Positions 39,695-47,911 of a DNA stretch of 52,425 bases are shown here, one piece after another. Source of the DNA: Hyphomicrobiales bacterium (GTDB lineage: Bacteria > Pseudomonadota > Alphaproteobacteria > Parvibaculales > Parvibaculaceae); assembly GCA_016124805.1 (NCBI GenBank), contig WGND01000015.1, positions 1-52,425 on the forward strand, read 5' to 3'. Both the position numbers and the translations under genes were made by a program. Position 1 is the stretch's first letter; each line of letters opens with the position of its first letter. The notes below the pieces were generated by a model. The model had not been told where the DNA came from and searched no databases. It saw only the letters and a program-made list of their open reading frames with translations.

Positions 39695-42037
39695 ATGACT
39701 AAATTCGGTGTGGGCCAACCGGTCCGGCGCGTTGAAGACCAACGTCTCATCACAGGCAAGGGCCATTATGCCGATGATGCGAATATGCCGGGCCAAGCCT
39801 ATGCCTTCATGGTGCGCTCGCCGCGCGCCCATGCGGTCATTTCGAATGTCGATACGTCCGACGCCAGGGCGGCTGAAGGTGTCATTGCCGTCTATACGGG
39901 CGAGGACATAGCAGCAGCGGGACTGGGCAATCTCGACAGCCCGGCGGCTGCCATGTTCAAGCAGAAAGACGGTTCGCCAATCGGGACAACGCCACGCCCG
40001 CTGATTGCGCGCGAACGGGTCCGCTATGCCGGTGACACGGTGGCGATGATTGTGGCCGAGACGCTCAACCAGGCGCGCGATGCGGCTGATCTGCTGCTCA
40101 TCGATTATGATGATCTGCCGGTGATTGCCGACACTGCGACGGCGCTTGATCCGGATGCGCCGGTGATCTGGCCGGAGAACGGCTCCAACCAGTGCTATGA
40201 ATGGTCGCTGGGTGAGGAAGAGAAGGTCACTGAAGCCTTTGCTTCGGCCCATCAGGTGACACGCCTCAGCCTCGTCAATAACCGTATTGTCGTGAATGCC
40301 ATCGAGCCGCGCGCAGCGCTTGGCTATTTTGATGCCGAGAAGGATCACTACACGCTGCATGCCGCCAGTCAGGGCGTGCATGGCATGCGTGGTATTATTG
40401 CCGGTGGCCTGTTGAAGATTCCGGTCGAGAAACTGCGTGTCATCACCGAGGATGTCGGTGGCGGTTTCGGCATGAAGACCTTCACCTATGGCGAATATCC
40501 GCTGGTACTTTTCGCCTCGCGCGAGCTCGGCCGTCCGGTCAAATGGACAGGCGACCGTTCCGACAGCTTCATCAGCGACACGCAGGGTCGCGACCATGTG
40601 ACGGATGCGGCGATTGCGCTCGACAAGGATGGCAAGATTCTGGGCATTGATGTGCGCACCATCGCCAATCTCGGTGCCTATCAGAGCCAGTTCGGGCCCT
40701 TCATTCCGTCGCTGGCGCCGCGCGGCATGCACGTTGGCGTCTACAAGGTCCCCGCGCTCTATAATCTCGTACGCACGGTCTTTACCAATACCGTGCCGGT
40801 GGATGCCTATCGCGGGGCAGGGCGCCCCGAGGCCTCTTATGTGATTGAGCGTCTGATGGAAAAGGCGGCGCATGAATTTGGCGTCGGGCCGGATGAGCTG
40901 CGTCGTCGCAATTTCATTCCGGCAGAAGAGATGCCCTACAAGCAGGCCCCTTCATTGCCGTTCGATTCCGGTGATTTTGCGCGTAATCTGGAAGATGCGA
41001 TCAAGGGCGCTGATTATGCGGGCTTTGAAAAGCGCCGCTCTGAGGCTGCCAGCAAGGGCAAGCTGCGCGGTATCGGCTTCAGCTATTATGTCGAACGCAC
41101 CGCGGCGGGCATGTCGGACTATGCGCGCATCGTTGTCGACGGCAAGGACGGCATGATCCATGTGTGGACCGGGCAGCAGACCAATGGTCAGGGACATGAA
41201 ACGGTCTGGACGCAGCTTGTCTCGGAGCGTTTCGGCGTGGATGCTGAAAAGATCAAGATTCATCTCGGCGACAGTGACGTTCTGCCAAACAGTGCAGGTA
41301 CGGGTGGCTCAAAAGCCGTCTATATGGCGCCTGGCGCCATTTCAGATGCGTCTGAAAAGCTGATTGAGCAGGGGCGCGAGATTGCGGCCAATGAGCTTGA
41401 TGCCAAGAAGGATGATGTCGAATATCGCGGCGATGTGGGCGAGCCGGTTTTTGCCGTGCGTGGCACCGACCGCAAGGTGGACCTGTTTGTTGTTGCGAGC
41501 TTGGCACAGGGGCAGGCCAATCTGGGTGAACTGGCTGGCGACGGCGAATATAAGCAGCCCGCCAATACTTTCCCCAATGGGGCACATCTTTGCGAGGTCG
41601 AGATCGACACCGAAACCGGCGTTTGCAAGATCGTCAAATATACGGTGGTCGATGATTTCGGGCGCATCATCAATCCGATGATCGTTGCCGGTCAGGTGCA
41701 TGGCGGTATCGTGCAGGGTCTGGGGCAGGCGATGGGCGAACATGCCGTTTATGACAAGGAGACCGGTCAGCTGATGACGGGGTCCTTCATGGACTACTGG
41801 ATGCCGCGCGCTGATGACTTCCCGATGTTTGACATCAGCTATAACGAGATCCCCTCAACCTCCAATGCGCTGGGTGCCAAAGGCGCAGGCGAGGCCGGCA
41901 CAGTGGGTGCGCCAGCGGCCTATATGAATGCAGTCATTGATGCGCTGCGTCCCTATGGGGTTGATGCGCTGGATATGCCGGTGACGCCACTCAAGCTTTG
42001 GGAAATCATTTCGGCGCCGAAAAAAGCCGCCGAATAG
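39695..42037 (+). CDS. Xanthine-dehydrogenase-family molybdopterin-binding (large) subunit
   Basis: A 780-residue subunit of an aldehyde/CO-dehydrogenase-type molybdenum hydroxylase. The active-site loop is AYRGAGRPEA, the form II CoxL-like version rather than the form I AYRCSFR, so true CO oxidation is unlikely. The catalytic Glu is in GAKGAGEAGT (about Glu733). QGVHGMRGIIAGGL, EDVGGGFGMK and GQQTNGQGHET cofactor loops are present. Small Fe-S and FAD subunits, normally adjacent, are absent from this window. Start ATG 39695 with GTGAGG upstream. Confidence 0.92.
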   Translation: MTKFGVGQPVRRVEDQRLITGKGHYADDANMPGQAYAFMVRSPRAHAVISNVDTSDARAAEGVIAVYTGEDIAAAGLGNLDSPAAAMFKQKDGSPIGTTPRPLIARERVRYAGDTVAMIVAETLNQARDAADLLLIDYDDLPVIADTATALDPDAPVIWPENGSNQCYEWSLGEEEKVTEAFASAHQVTRLSLVNNRIVVNAIEPRAALGYFDAEKDHYTLHAASQGVHGMRGIIAGGLLKIPVEKLRVITEDVGGGFGMKTFTYGEYPLVLFASRELGRPVKWTGDRSDSFISDTQGRDHVTDAAIALDKDGKILGIDVRTIANLGAYQSQFGPFIPSLAPRGMHVGVYKVPALYNLVRTVFTNTVPVDAYRGAGRPEASYVIERLMEKAAHEFGVGPDELRRRNFIPAEEMPYKQAPSLPFDSGDFARNLEDAIKGADYAGFEKRRSEAASKGKLRGIGFSYYVERTAAGMSDYARIVVDGKDGMIHVWTGQQTNGQGHETVWTQLVSERFGVDAEKIKIHLGDSDVLPNSAGTGGSKAVYMAPGAISDASEKLIEQGREIAANELDAKKDDVEYRGDVGEPVFAVRGTDRKVDLFVVASLAQGQANLGELAGDGEYKQPANTFPNGAHLCEVEIDTETGVCKIVKYTVVDDFGRIINPMIVAGQVHGGIVQGLGQAMGEHAVYDKETGQLMTGSFMDYWMPRADDFPMFDISYNEIPSTSNALGAKGAGEAGTVGAPAAYMNAVIDALRPYGVDALDMPVTPLKLWEIISAPKKAAE

Positions 42038-42089
42038 GCCGTAATTTAGGCAGTTGCCCATTTGGCGGGCGCTTTTTACGATCTCGAAG

Positions 42090-42119
42090 TTGACAAATTG
42101 TCAAAATAAGACATATTCT
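42090..42119 (+). promoter_or_regulatory. Promoter with overlapping palindromic operator for the TetR gene
   Basis: A consensus -35 TTGACA (42090-42095) with TATTCT (42114-42119) about 18 bases later. The -35 box is half of the perfect palindrome TTGACAA-A-TTGTCAA (42090-42104). This is the layout expected for autorepression by the TetR protein encoded 33 bases downstream. Confidence 0.6.
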
Positions 42120-42151
42120 CTTCACAAATAAAAAATGTGGTGGAGGGATGA

Positions 42152-42823
42152 ATGTCCGAGGTCGTCCAGGATAATAGCAAATCGCCTGTAGTTCGCGCTG
42201 CTGCGGAGACCACTCCTGACTCTGCGCCAGCGCCGACCGGTGGTTCCAAGCGAAAGCTGGAGAGCCGTCGCAAGCTGCTTGCTGCCGCAAAGAAGCTCTT
42301 TATTGAGCGCGGTTATCATGAGACGCGGCCACAGGATATTTCCCGTGAGGCCGGTGTGGGGCATGGCACCTTCTATCTGCATTTCGATGACAAGCTCGAC
42401 TGCTTTCTGGCCTTTGCCGAAGAAGCGACGCTTGCCCTTCAGGATATTCTGAAAGAACCGAGCGAGCAGGACCTGCCGCTCGAAGAGAGCATTCTCGAAA
42501 TCATTCACCGTATTTTCGGCTATGTTGAAAGCCATCCGGGCCTATTGGCGGCGGCCATGGTCGATATTGATGTCATCACGACAAATGACAGCAAGGGCCG
42601 CAAGATGCTTGTGGACCAATGGGCGGAAAGCTGGACGGATCGTATTTCCAACTGGGAACGCCGCGGGCTGGTGATGCCGGGGCTCGATAAGGTTTTGACC
42701 GGCTACATGATCGTGGGCGCCATGAAGCATGGTGGTGGCTATGCCTTCCGCGACGGTCTCGACAAGGATCGTGTTGCCCGCGAAATCACGCGCCTGATTG
42801 TCCGCGCGATCGAAGTCAATTAG
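42152..42823 (+). CDS. TetR/AcrR family transcriptional regulator
   Basis: A 223-residue repressor-like protein. A 34-residue Ser/Pro/Ala-rich head precedes the helix-turn-helix (RRKLLAAAKKLFIERGYHETRPQDISREAGVGHGTFYLHF, broken here at residues about 38-78, with GVGHGTFYLHF as recognition helix). The C-terminal ligand domain is all helical with VGAMKHGGG. It follows the molybdenum hydroxylase gene and may control it, itself, or acyl-CoA genes. GGAGGG precedes the ATG. Confidence 0.92.
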   Translation: MSEVVQDNSKSPVVRAAAETTPDSAPAPTGGSKRKLESRRKLLAAAKKLFIERGYHETRPQDISREAGVGHGTFYLHFDDKLDCFLAFAEEATLALQDILKEPSEQDLPLEESILEIIHRIFGYVESHPGLLAAAMVDIDVITTNDSKGRKMLVDQWAESWTDRISNWERRGLVMPGLDKVLTGYMIVGAMKHGGGYAFRDGLDKDRVAREITRLIVRAIEVN

Positions 42824-42888
42824 CCGCATCTTTTCCCGGTTGTGATCTGTCATACTGCGATCAAGAAAATCAACGAGGGAGAAAACAG

Positions 42889-43320
42889 ATGTTCAAATTT
42901 GTTCATGTTGTTGCTGCTGGCGTTTTTCTTGCTGCGGGCATGGTGAGTGTCGCCTCGGCCAGTTCCGATGACAGCGACATCACAACCGGCGCTGACCTGA
43001 CAAGTGCCTGCACGGCCTATGCGGCGGGTGCCGAAACCAGCGCCAATAATATCAAGGCGGCGTCCTGCAAGGGCTTTCTGGTCGGCATGGTGACCGGCAT
43101 GGTCCAGTCAGGAGAGGCTGGCGCGCCCACAATCGTCCGGCGCGCAGGCCCCAATGGCGATCAGGATTATTGCTTCTATCTGCCCAAGCTTCTGAAATAT
43201 TCCGACTTTGCGCAGCAGGTTGTGGATATGGCGCCGAAGCATCCGGAGCTTGCGGATCGCCCGGCGATTGAACTTGCAGGTCTCACGCTTTCCAAAAACT
43301 ATCCCTGCAAATCCGAATAG
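42889..43320 (+). CDS. Exported Rap1a/Tai-like protein
   Basis: A 143-residue secreted protein with signal peptide 1-25 (ASA/SSD). The mature part follows the Rap1a/Tai pattern: ACTAYAAG, a second Cys in ASCKGFLVGMVTGMV, DYCFYLPKL, and a C-terminal ALxLxxNYPC (LTLSKNYPC) with paired Cys. Rap1a of Serratia neutralises a type VI effector, but many members stand outside such systems. No type VI gene is in this window, so a general periplasmic role is as likely. A hairpin follows the stop. Confidence 0.7.
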   Translation: MFKFVHVVAAGVFLAAGMVSVASASSDDSDITTGADLTSACTAYAAGAETSANNIKAASCKGFLVGMVTGMVQSGEAGAPTIVRRAGPNGDQDYCFYLPKLLKYSDFAQQVVDMAPKHPELADRPAIELAGLTLSKNYPCKSE

Positions 43321-43325
43321 TCAGA

Positions 43326-43354
43326 GATGGAGCCGGAGAAAATCTGGCTCCATC
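43326..43354 (+). terminator. Probable terminator after the Rap1a-like gene
   Basis: A 9-bp perfect stem GATGGAGCC/GGCTCCATC (43326-43334 with 43346-43354) with an 11-base loop, followed by CTTTC. The T-run is short, so efficiency is uncertain. It lies 6 bases after the TAG stop. Confidence 0.55.
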
Positions 43355-43438
43355 CTTTCGGGCAAAGCGGCTCTTATCAATGGAGCCAGTTTTAGCTAGC
43401 GTCTGCTCCGTCAATCATCTGTTGGTGAGGCGAGACGC

Positions 43439-44026
43439 ATGGATATTCCTTTTGAGCTGATGGAAGACGCCCATGTGCGACTGGAGCCGCTGCAGGCAGG
43501 CCATCATGATGGTCTGCAGGCCTCTTGCGCGGCTGACCCCGCCATTTGGCAGGACTTTTATTCCTATTCCATGCTCGGCGATCAATTCGAGATCAATTTC
43601 GAGCGCATGCTCAAGGGGGCGGCGACCGGCACCCTGCAACCCTATGCAGTGATGCAGGGTGGGCGCTGCGTTGGCATCACGACCTATTACACGATGGACC
43701 CCCTACATGAGATTCTCGAGATCGGCGGGACCTATTATCAGCCGGATGTGCGTGGTGGTGTCGTCAACCCGGCGACCAAGCGCCTGATGCTCAATCGCGC
43801 TTTTGAAGGCGGTGCCAGGCGGGTTGTCTTCCGTGTGGATGCCATCAACAAGCGGTCTCGTGCGGCGGTGCTGAAACTGGGGGCGGTGGAAGAAGCCCTG
43901 TTGCGCGAAGACATGGTGGTCTGGACAGGACGGGTGCGGTCAACGGTCGTCTTCTCGGTGCTGGCGCGGAAATGGCCCGTGGTGTGTGCCAGGCTTGATG
44001 ACCGGTTGAGCGCTCTGGCCGCCTGA
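43439..44026 (+). CDS. GNAT-family N-acetyltransferase (RimJ/RimL-like)
   Basis: A 195-residue acetyltransferase. HVRLEPLQAGHHDGLQAS start, GRCVGITTYYTMDPLHEILEIGGTYYQPDVRGG with the acetyl-CoA loop (about residues 78-110), and the second half FRVDAINKRSRAAVLKLGAVEEALLRED are those of the RimJ/RimL-type ribosomal-protein or small-molecule acetyltransferases. Substrate unknown. TGAGG before the ATG. Monocistronic between the hairpin and the convergent MarR gene. Confidence 0.88.
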   Translation: MDIPFELMEDAHVRLEPLQAGHHDGLQASCAADPAIWQDFYSYSMLGDQFEINFERMLKGAATGTLQPYAVMQGGRCVGITTYYTMDPLHEILEIGGTYYQPDVRGGVVNPATKRLMLNRAFEGGARRVVFRVDAINKRSRAAVLKLGAVEEALLREDMVVWTGRVRSTVVFSVLARKWPVVCARLDDRLSALAA

Positions 44027-44042
44027 CACAAGGCCGCGTCAG

Positions 44043-44435
44043 CTATTGCAGGGCGTTGCGGAACAGCTCGATTGCATGATCAAAAAAATCCTCGAGTCGG
44101 CCTTTGAGATCGGGTGACAGCGCGATCAGCTTGGCGCGTCCGTCGCTTGGGTCGGGCAGCTCGATGAGCAGGCCTTTGGCGATGGCATTGTCGAGATATT
44201 TCTTGGCGGTCTGGGCGCTGAGATGGCGCATGAGAAGCAGTGCTTCCTGCTTGCGTAAAGGCGCGCCGACCGCCCAGAGGCCGGTATAGAGATCCGAATA
44301 ATTGATATCCAGAATATCCTTGTCCTGCAGAAAGCGCACCCAGGCGCCGTCCATGCGATTCAGCGCCTGAACGAATTGCTGCCTCTGCCGGTGACGTTCG
44401 CTTGGCTTTATGGCCGACTTCATTGTCTTTTTCAT
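44043..44435 (-). CDS. MarR-like winged-helix regulator
   Basis: A 130-residue protein. The winged helix runs from about 25 to 110, with recognition region PLRKQEALLLMRHLSAQTAKKYLDNAIAKGLLIELPDPSDGRAKLIALSP carrying the D-x-R-A wing tip typical of MarR. The N-terminal SAIKPSERHRQRQQF is basic. ATG at 44435 is chosen with GGGG 5 bases upstream; ATG at 44462 is an alternative. It is divergent from the desaturase operon across an AT-rich region and is the obvious candidate regulator of it. Confidence 0.75.
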   Translation of the reverse strand: MKKTMKSAIKPSERHRQRQQFVQALNRMDGAWVRFLQDKDILDINYSDLYTGLWAVGAPLRKQEALLLMRHLSAQTAKKYLDNAIAKGLLIELPDPSDGRAKLIALSPDLKGRLEDFFDHAIELFRNALQ

Positions 44436-44470
44436 ATTTTCCCCATCGCATTTCCTCCTCATATGCACAT

Positions 44471-44535
44471 AAAACAGGCAATAAATAAACATATAAAAAT
44501 AGTTGTAATTATATATATAAAATGCTTATCATTTG
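44471..44535. promoter_or_regulatory. AT-rich divergent promoter region, MarR/desaturase
   Basis: About 65 bases of almost pure A/T (for example ATTATATATATAAAATG) in an otherwise GC-rich window, in the gap between the divergent MarR and desaturase starts. It probably contains both promoters and the operator. A weak TTGTAA / TTATCA pair with 17-base spacing faces the desaturase. No clean palindrome could be assigned. Confidence 0.5.
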
Positions 44536-44570
44536 GCGCTGACTATTCCCATGTTGAGGATTTTCGGACC

Positions 44571-45587
44571 ATGTCCATGCCATCCGGTTTCTGGCGCCAC
44601 AGCGATGGTGCCATCCCCAATCTTCTGGCCTTCACCTATATTGCCGCCGCGCATATTGGTGGCCTCGCGCTTCTTGCGTTTCCGCATCCGCTGGCATGGG
44701 GGGCGGGGGTGTTGCTGGTGGCCAATTCACTCGTCATTGCCGCCTATATGATCCATGAGCTCTCGCATATGTGCATCTTTCGCAGTCGGCAGGTGACCGT
44801 TGTCGTGGGCGAGATACTGTCCTGGCTTTGTGGGTCCGCCTACGCCCCGATCGGCCGCATCATTCGCATTCATATGCGCCACCATGTGGACCGGGCCGAT
44901 CTGGCGCTGTTTGATCCGCGTGTCTTTCTGAAAACCGCGCCGCAGTGGTTTCGCCGCCTCGTCTATGCGCTGGAGTGGGGCTATGTCCCGGCTGTCGAAT
45001 TGATCATGCATTATCAGGTGGTGTTGCGTCCCTTCTTCAACGAGGCCTTTGCCGCCGAACGTCTGCGCGTCATTGCGGTGGGGGCGGGCCGTCTCGCCTT
45101 CTTTGCCTTCATTTTCATGCTGAGCCCCTGGGCGCTGCTCGGATATGCCATGGCCTTTATGATCTTCCTGACGGTGCTGTTCATTGGCGATGCCTATGCC
45201 CATGCCTATGACTATTTTCTGGTTTCGGATGTAAACGAGAAAGTGTCGCGTGAAGGCCGCGAGGGCGACTATGACAAGGAACACACATTTTCCAATCTTG
45301 TCTCTGTGCGCTGGCCCTGGCTCAATCTTCTCAATCTCAATTTCGGTTATCACTCCGTCCATCACGATACGCCGAATGTGCCATGGCACAGGCTGCCGAA
45401 AGTCCATGCGGAAGTTTATGGGGATGATGCACCGCAGGTTCTGCCCTATCAGGAACTGTGGCGCTCTTTCCATGTCAATCGCCTGAAACGGATTGAAGCG
45501 GAAGATGCCGGCAGCATCGGTACGGGCGCGCATCGAGCCGATGATTTTCTCGGCGTGCATGGCGTCTCCTTTCTGACTGTCGTGTGA
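44571..45587 (+). CDS. Membrane fatty-acid desaturase / di-iron hydroxylase family protein
   Basis: A 338-residue membrane di-iron enzyme. Three His boxes are seen: HELSH, HMRHH and HSVHH, plus HDTPN; about four hydrophobic segments flank them. The family includes acyl-lipid desaturases and related hydroxylases; the substrate here is unknown. ATG 44571 has GAGGA upstream; no AT-rich upstream sequence belongs to the protein. Its stop overlaps the GTG of the SDR gene. Confidence 0.9.
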   Translation: MSMPSGFWRHSDGAIPNLLAFTYIAAAHIGGLALLAFPHPLAWGAGVLLVANSLVIAAYMIHELSHMCIFRSRQVTVVVGEILSWLCGSAYAPIGRIIRIHMRHHVDRADLALFDPRVFLKTAPQWFRRLVYALEWGYVPAVELIMHYQVVLRPFFNEAFAAERLRVIAVGAGRLAFFAFIFMLSPWALLGYAMAFMIFLTVLFIGDAYAHAYDYFLVSDVNEKVSREGREGDYDKEHTFSNLVSVRWPWLNLLNLNFGYHSVHHDTPNVPWHRLPKVHAEVYGDDAPQVLPYQELWRSFHVNRLKRIEAEDAGSIGTGAHRADDFLGVHGVSFLTVV

Positions 45588-46336
45588 GCGTGATGGAATT
45601 TGCCAGCAAGGTGGTTCTCGTTACGGGTGGCACCAGCGGGATCGGCCGGGCGACGGTCGAAGCCTTTTTGCGGGAGGGCGCCATTGTCGGCGTCAATCAC
45701 CTCAATCAGTCTGCGCAGTGTGCCGAGATGGCAGCGGCCCATCCGGACAAGCCGGATCAGTTGATCGCGCTCGAAGCCGATGTCCGCGACGCCAATGCCG
45801 TGCAGGGCATGGTGGATCAGTTGATCGCGCGGACCGGACGGCTGGATGTGCTGGTGAACAATGCAGGCATGTCGCAGATCAAACCCTTCCTCGAAACGAC
45901 CGAGGCAGACTGGGACATGATCCTCGACACGGATCTGAAATCCGTTTTCCTCTGTTGCCGGGCCGCCATTCCGCATCTGCTGACGGCAGGCGGTGCGATT
46001 GTCAATGTGGCCTCCGAGCTTGCCCTGAGCGGGCGGGCGCAGTTTGGTCCCTACACGGCCGCAAAGGGCGGGGTGATCAGCCTGACGCGGTCGCTGGCAC
46101 GTGAATTTGCTCCCGGCCTTCGTGTCAATGCCGTGGCGCCGGGGCCCACGCGCACGCCCATGCTGGAAAAGGAAGCGCAAGCGCCCGGACATAGCGAAGA
46201 GATCGGGGACATTCCCCTGGGGCGCTATGCCGAGCCTGACGAAATTGCCGAAAGCATTCTGTTTCTGGCGTCGTCGCGCGCCAGTTATTTCTGTGGTGAC
46301 ATTATCAGTCCCAATGGTGGCGCAGTGATGCGCTGA
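45584..46336 (+). CDS. Short-chain dehydrogenase/reductase (SDR)
   Basis: A 250-residue classical SDR. NAD(P)-binding TGGTSGIGRA (about 14-23), DVRDANA, NNAG, catalytic Ser in NVASE, Tyr-Lys in YTAAK, and VNAVAPGPTRT are all present. An acidic residue after the second strand is absent, with HLN in its place, so NADP may be preferred, tentatively. The start GTG overlaps the desaturase stop (GTGA); an ATG at 45593 is the alternative. Likely oxidises or reduces the product of the desaturase/hydroxylase. Confidence 0.92.
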   Translation: MSVMEFASKVVLVTGGTSGIGRATVEAFLREGAIVGVNHLNQSAQCAEMAAAHPDKPDQLIALEADVRDANAVQGMVDQLIARTGRLDVLVNNAGMSQIKPFLETTEADWDMILDTDLKSVFLCCRAAIPHLLTAGGAIVNVASELALSGRAQFGPYTAAKGGVISLTRSLAREFAPGLRVNAVAPGPTRTPMLEKEAQAPGHSEEIGDIPLGRYAEPDEIAESILFLASSRASYFCGDIISPNGGAVMR

Positions 46337-46358
46337 GTTTGACGGATCGGGAATGCAT

Positions 46359-47150
46359 ATGAACGAAGCTGCCTATGCCCATTGCCGCATCGATCTGATG
46401 TCCTGGACGCGCTATCGGGATCGTCTGGCAGATGACCCGATCATCTTCGTCCCTGTCGGCGCGCTGGAACAGCATGGGCCGCATTTGCCGATGGGTTGCG
46501 ATGCCATTCTCGCCGCGGCGATGACAGCGCGGGTGGCGGATGCGCTGGGTGGGCTGCAGATGCCGACGCTGACCTATGGCTACAAATCACAGGCGCGCAG
46601 TGGTGGCGGCCAGCTCTTTCCCGGCACGACGAGCCTTGATGGCGCCACGCTGACTTCCATGGTGCAGGACATTTTGCGGGAGCTGGCACGACATGGTGGG
46701 CGACGCGTTGTGCTGGTGAACGGGCATGTCGAGAACCAGTGGTTCCTGACCGAAGGGATTGACCTGGCGCTGCGTGAACTGTCGCTTTCCGGCAAGGCGA
46801 TGCAGGTGGTGCGATGCGAATATTGGAACTATACGCCGCAGCCCGTGCTCGAAAGCCTGTTTGAGGATACTTTTCCCGGCGTTGATCTGGAACATGCCGC
46901 GCTGCTCGAAACATCCATGATGCTGGCGCTGCATCCCGAACTGGTTGACCTTGAGGCCATGCCCGAGGATGCGCTGGGTTCCTTTCCCGGGCATGACCGC
47001 TATCCGCAGGACGGGCGCGGCGTGCCAGCCTCAGGCGTGCTGGCGCCGGCCAGTCGCGCGTCGGCAGAAAAGGGCGCCCTGCTGATCGAGAGCACGGTTG
47101 CGGCAATGGTGGCGGCGCTGGGGCAAGCCTTCAGCGAAACGATGCGCTGA
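46359..47150 (+). CDS. Creatininase family protein
   Basis: A 263-residue metal amidohydrolase closely resembling Pseudomonas creatininase. Conserved: VGALEQHGPHLPMGCDAIL (metal ligands Glu, His, Asp), YGYKSQARSGGG, FPGTTSLDGATLTSMVQDI, VLVNGHVENQWF (His ligand, Asn) and LEHAALLETSMMLALHPELVDL. True creatininase converts creatinine to creatine; family members also open other lactam-like rings or cleave formyl/peptide bonds. No creatinase follows. ATG 46353 is also possible; 46359 has GGGA at 6 bases. Third gene of the desaturase operon. Confidence 0.88.
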   Translation: MNEAAYAHCRIDLMSWTRYRDRLADDPIIFVPVGALEQHGPHLPMGCDAILAAAMTARVADALGGLQMPTLTYGYKSQARSGGGQLFPGTTSLDGATLTSMVQDILRELARHGGRRVVLVNGHVENQWFLTEGIDLALRELSLSGKAMQVVRCEYWNYTPQPVLESLFEDTFPGVDLEHAALLETSMMLALHPELVDLEAMPEDALGSFPGHDRYPQDGRGVPASGVLAPASRASAEKGALLIESTVAAMVAALGQAFSETMR

Positions 47151-47170
47151 GTATCGTTTGATCAGGAAAA

Positions 47171-47246
<76 letters not shown>

Positions 47247-47257
47247 AGCAAAAACGG

Positions 47258-47286
47258 CTTATACATATCCCCCCCTGCGGGTGCAA
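47258..47286 (-). promoter_or_regulatory. Sigma70 promoter of tRNA-Thr
   Basis: On the minus strand, -35 TTGCAC and -10 TATAAG are separated by 17 bases. Transcription would start a few bases before the tRNA 5' end at 47246. Good match with housekeeping promoters of stable RNA genes. Confidence 0.65.
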
Positions 47287-47431
47287 GTACGAAGGTGTTT
47301 GCCAGCCCTGTCGCATTGACCGCAGGAGAAGAGGCGGCGCGACGGGCAGGAATCAGCTGGTCCTGCGTCCATTTTGAGCAGGGCAGGCTGCTTGATATCG
47401 AGGCAAGGCCTCTATACTGATCGTTGCCAGC

Positions 47432-47824
47432 ATGAAAATGAAACGCGCACGTCTGGCTGGGTTTCACATTGCCCTTGTGGCGATGCTGCTGCGTGCATTT
47501 CTGCCGCAAGGCTGGATGCCCGCGCCGCCGGGCGATCAGGCTGATGCCAACTGGATCCCCTTCGTCATCTGTACCGGCGATGGACTGGTGCGGCTGGACA
47601 CGCTGCCGGGTTCTGAGCACAAGCAGGACCAGCAGACCCACCATGTGGCTCCCTGTCCCTATGCGGCGGCAGCCCATCTCTCTGGCCCCTCGGCTGATGG
47701 TGCAATTGAGCTTTATGACGCCGCATTCCTTGCCACGCTCCCGCTTGGCGCGGCGGCCACACCCGTCATACGGGATGTCTTCCAGCGCCAGCGCTCCCGC
47801 GCCCCACCTCTTCTGACTGTCTGA
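47432..47824 (+). CDS. DUF2946 family protein
   Basis: A 130-residue protein. A hydrophobic N-terminal segment (about 9-24), then RAFLPQGWMPAPP and VICTGDG, and a later Cys in CPYAAAA. These are hallmarks of DUF2946, small membrane-associated proteins commonly found just before TonB-dependent copper receptors. Here too it precedes such a receptor by 87 bases. Possibly a metal-handling or chaperone-like partner; function unproven. Confidence 0.75.
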   Translation: MKMKRARLAGFHIALVAMLLRAFLPQGWMPAPPGDQADANWIPFVICTGDGLVRLDTLPGSEHKQDQQTHHVAPCPYAAAAHLSGPSADGAIELYDAAFLATLPLGAAATPVIRDVFQRQRSRAPPLLTV

Positions 47825-47911
47825 CACCGCATCGTTCTGCTCGGTCCGGGCGCGCATTGCCGCGCATGGGCTTTGCATTCCTGTCAGTTTTCAAGAAAGA
47901 GGATCTGCCTC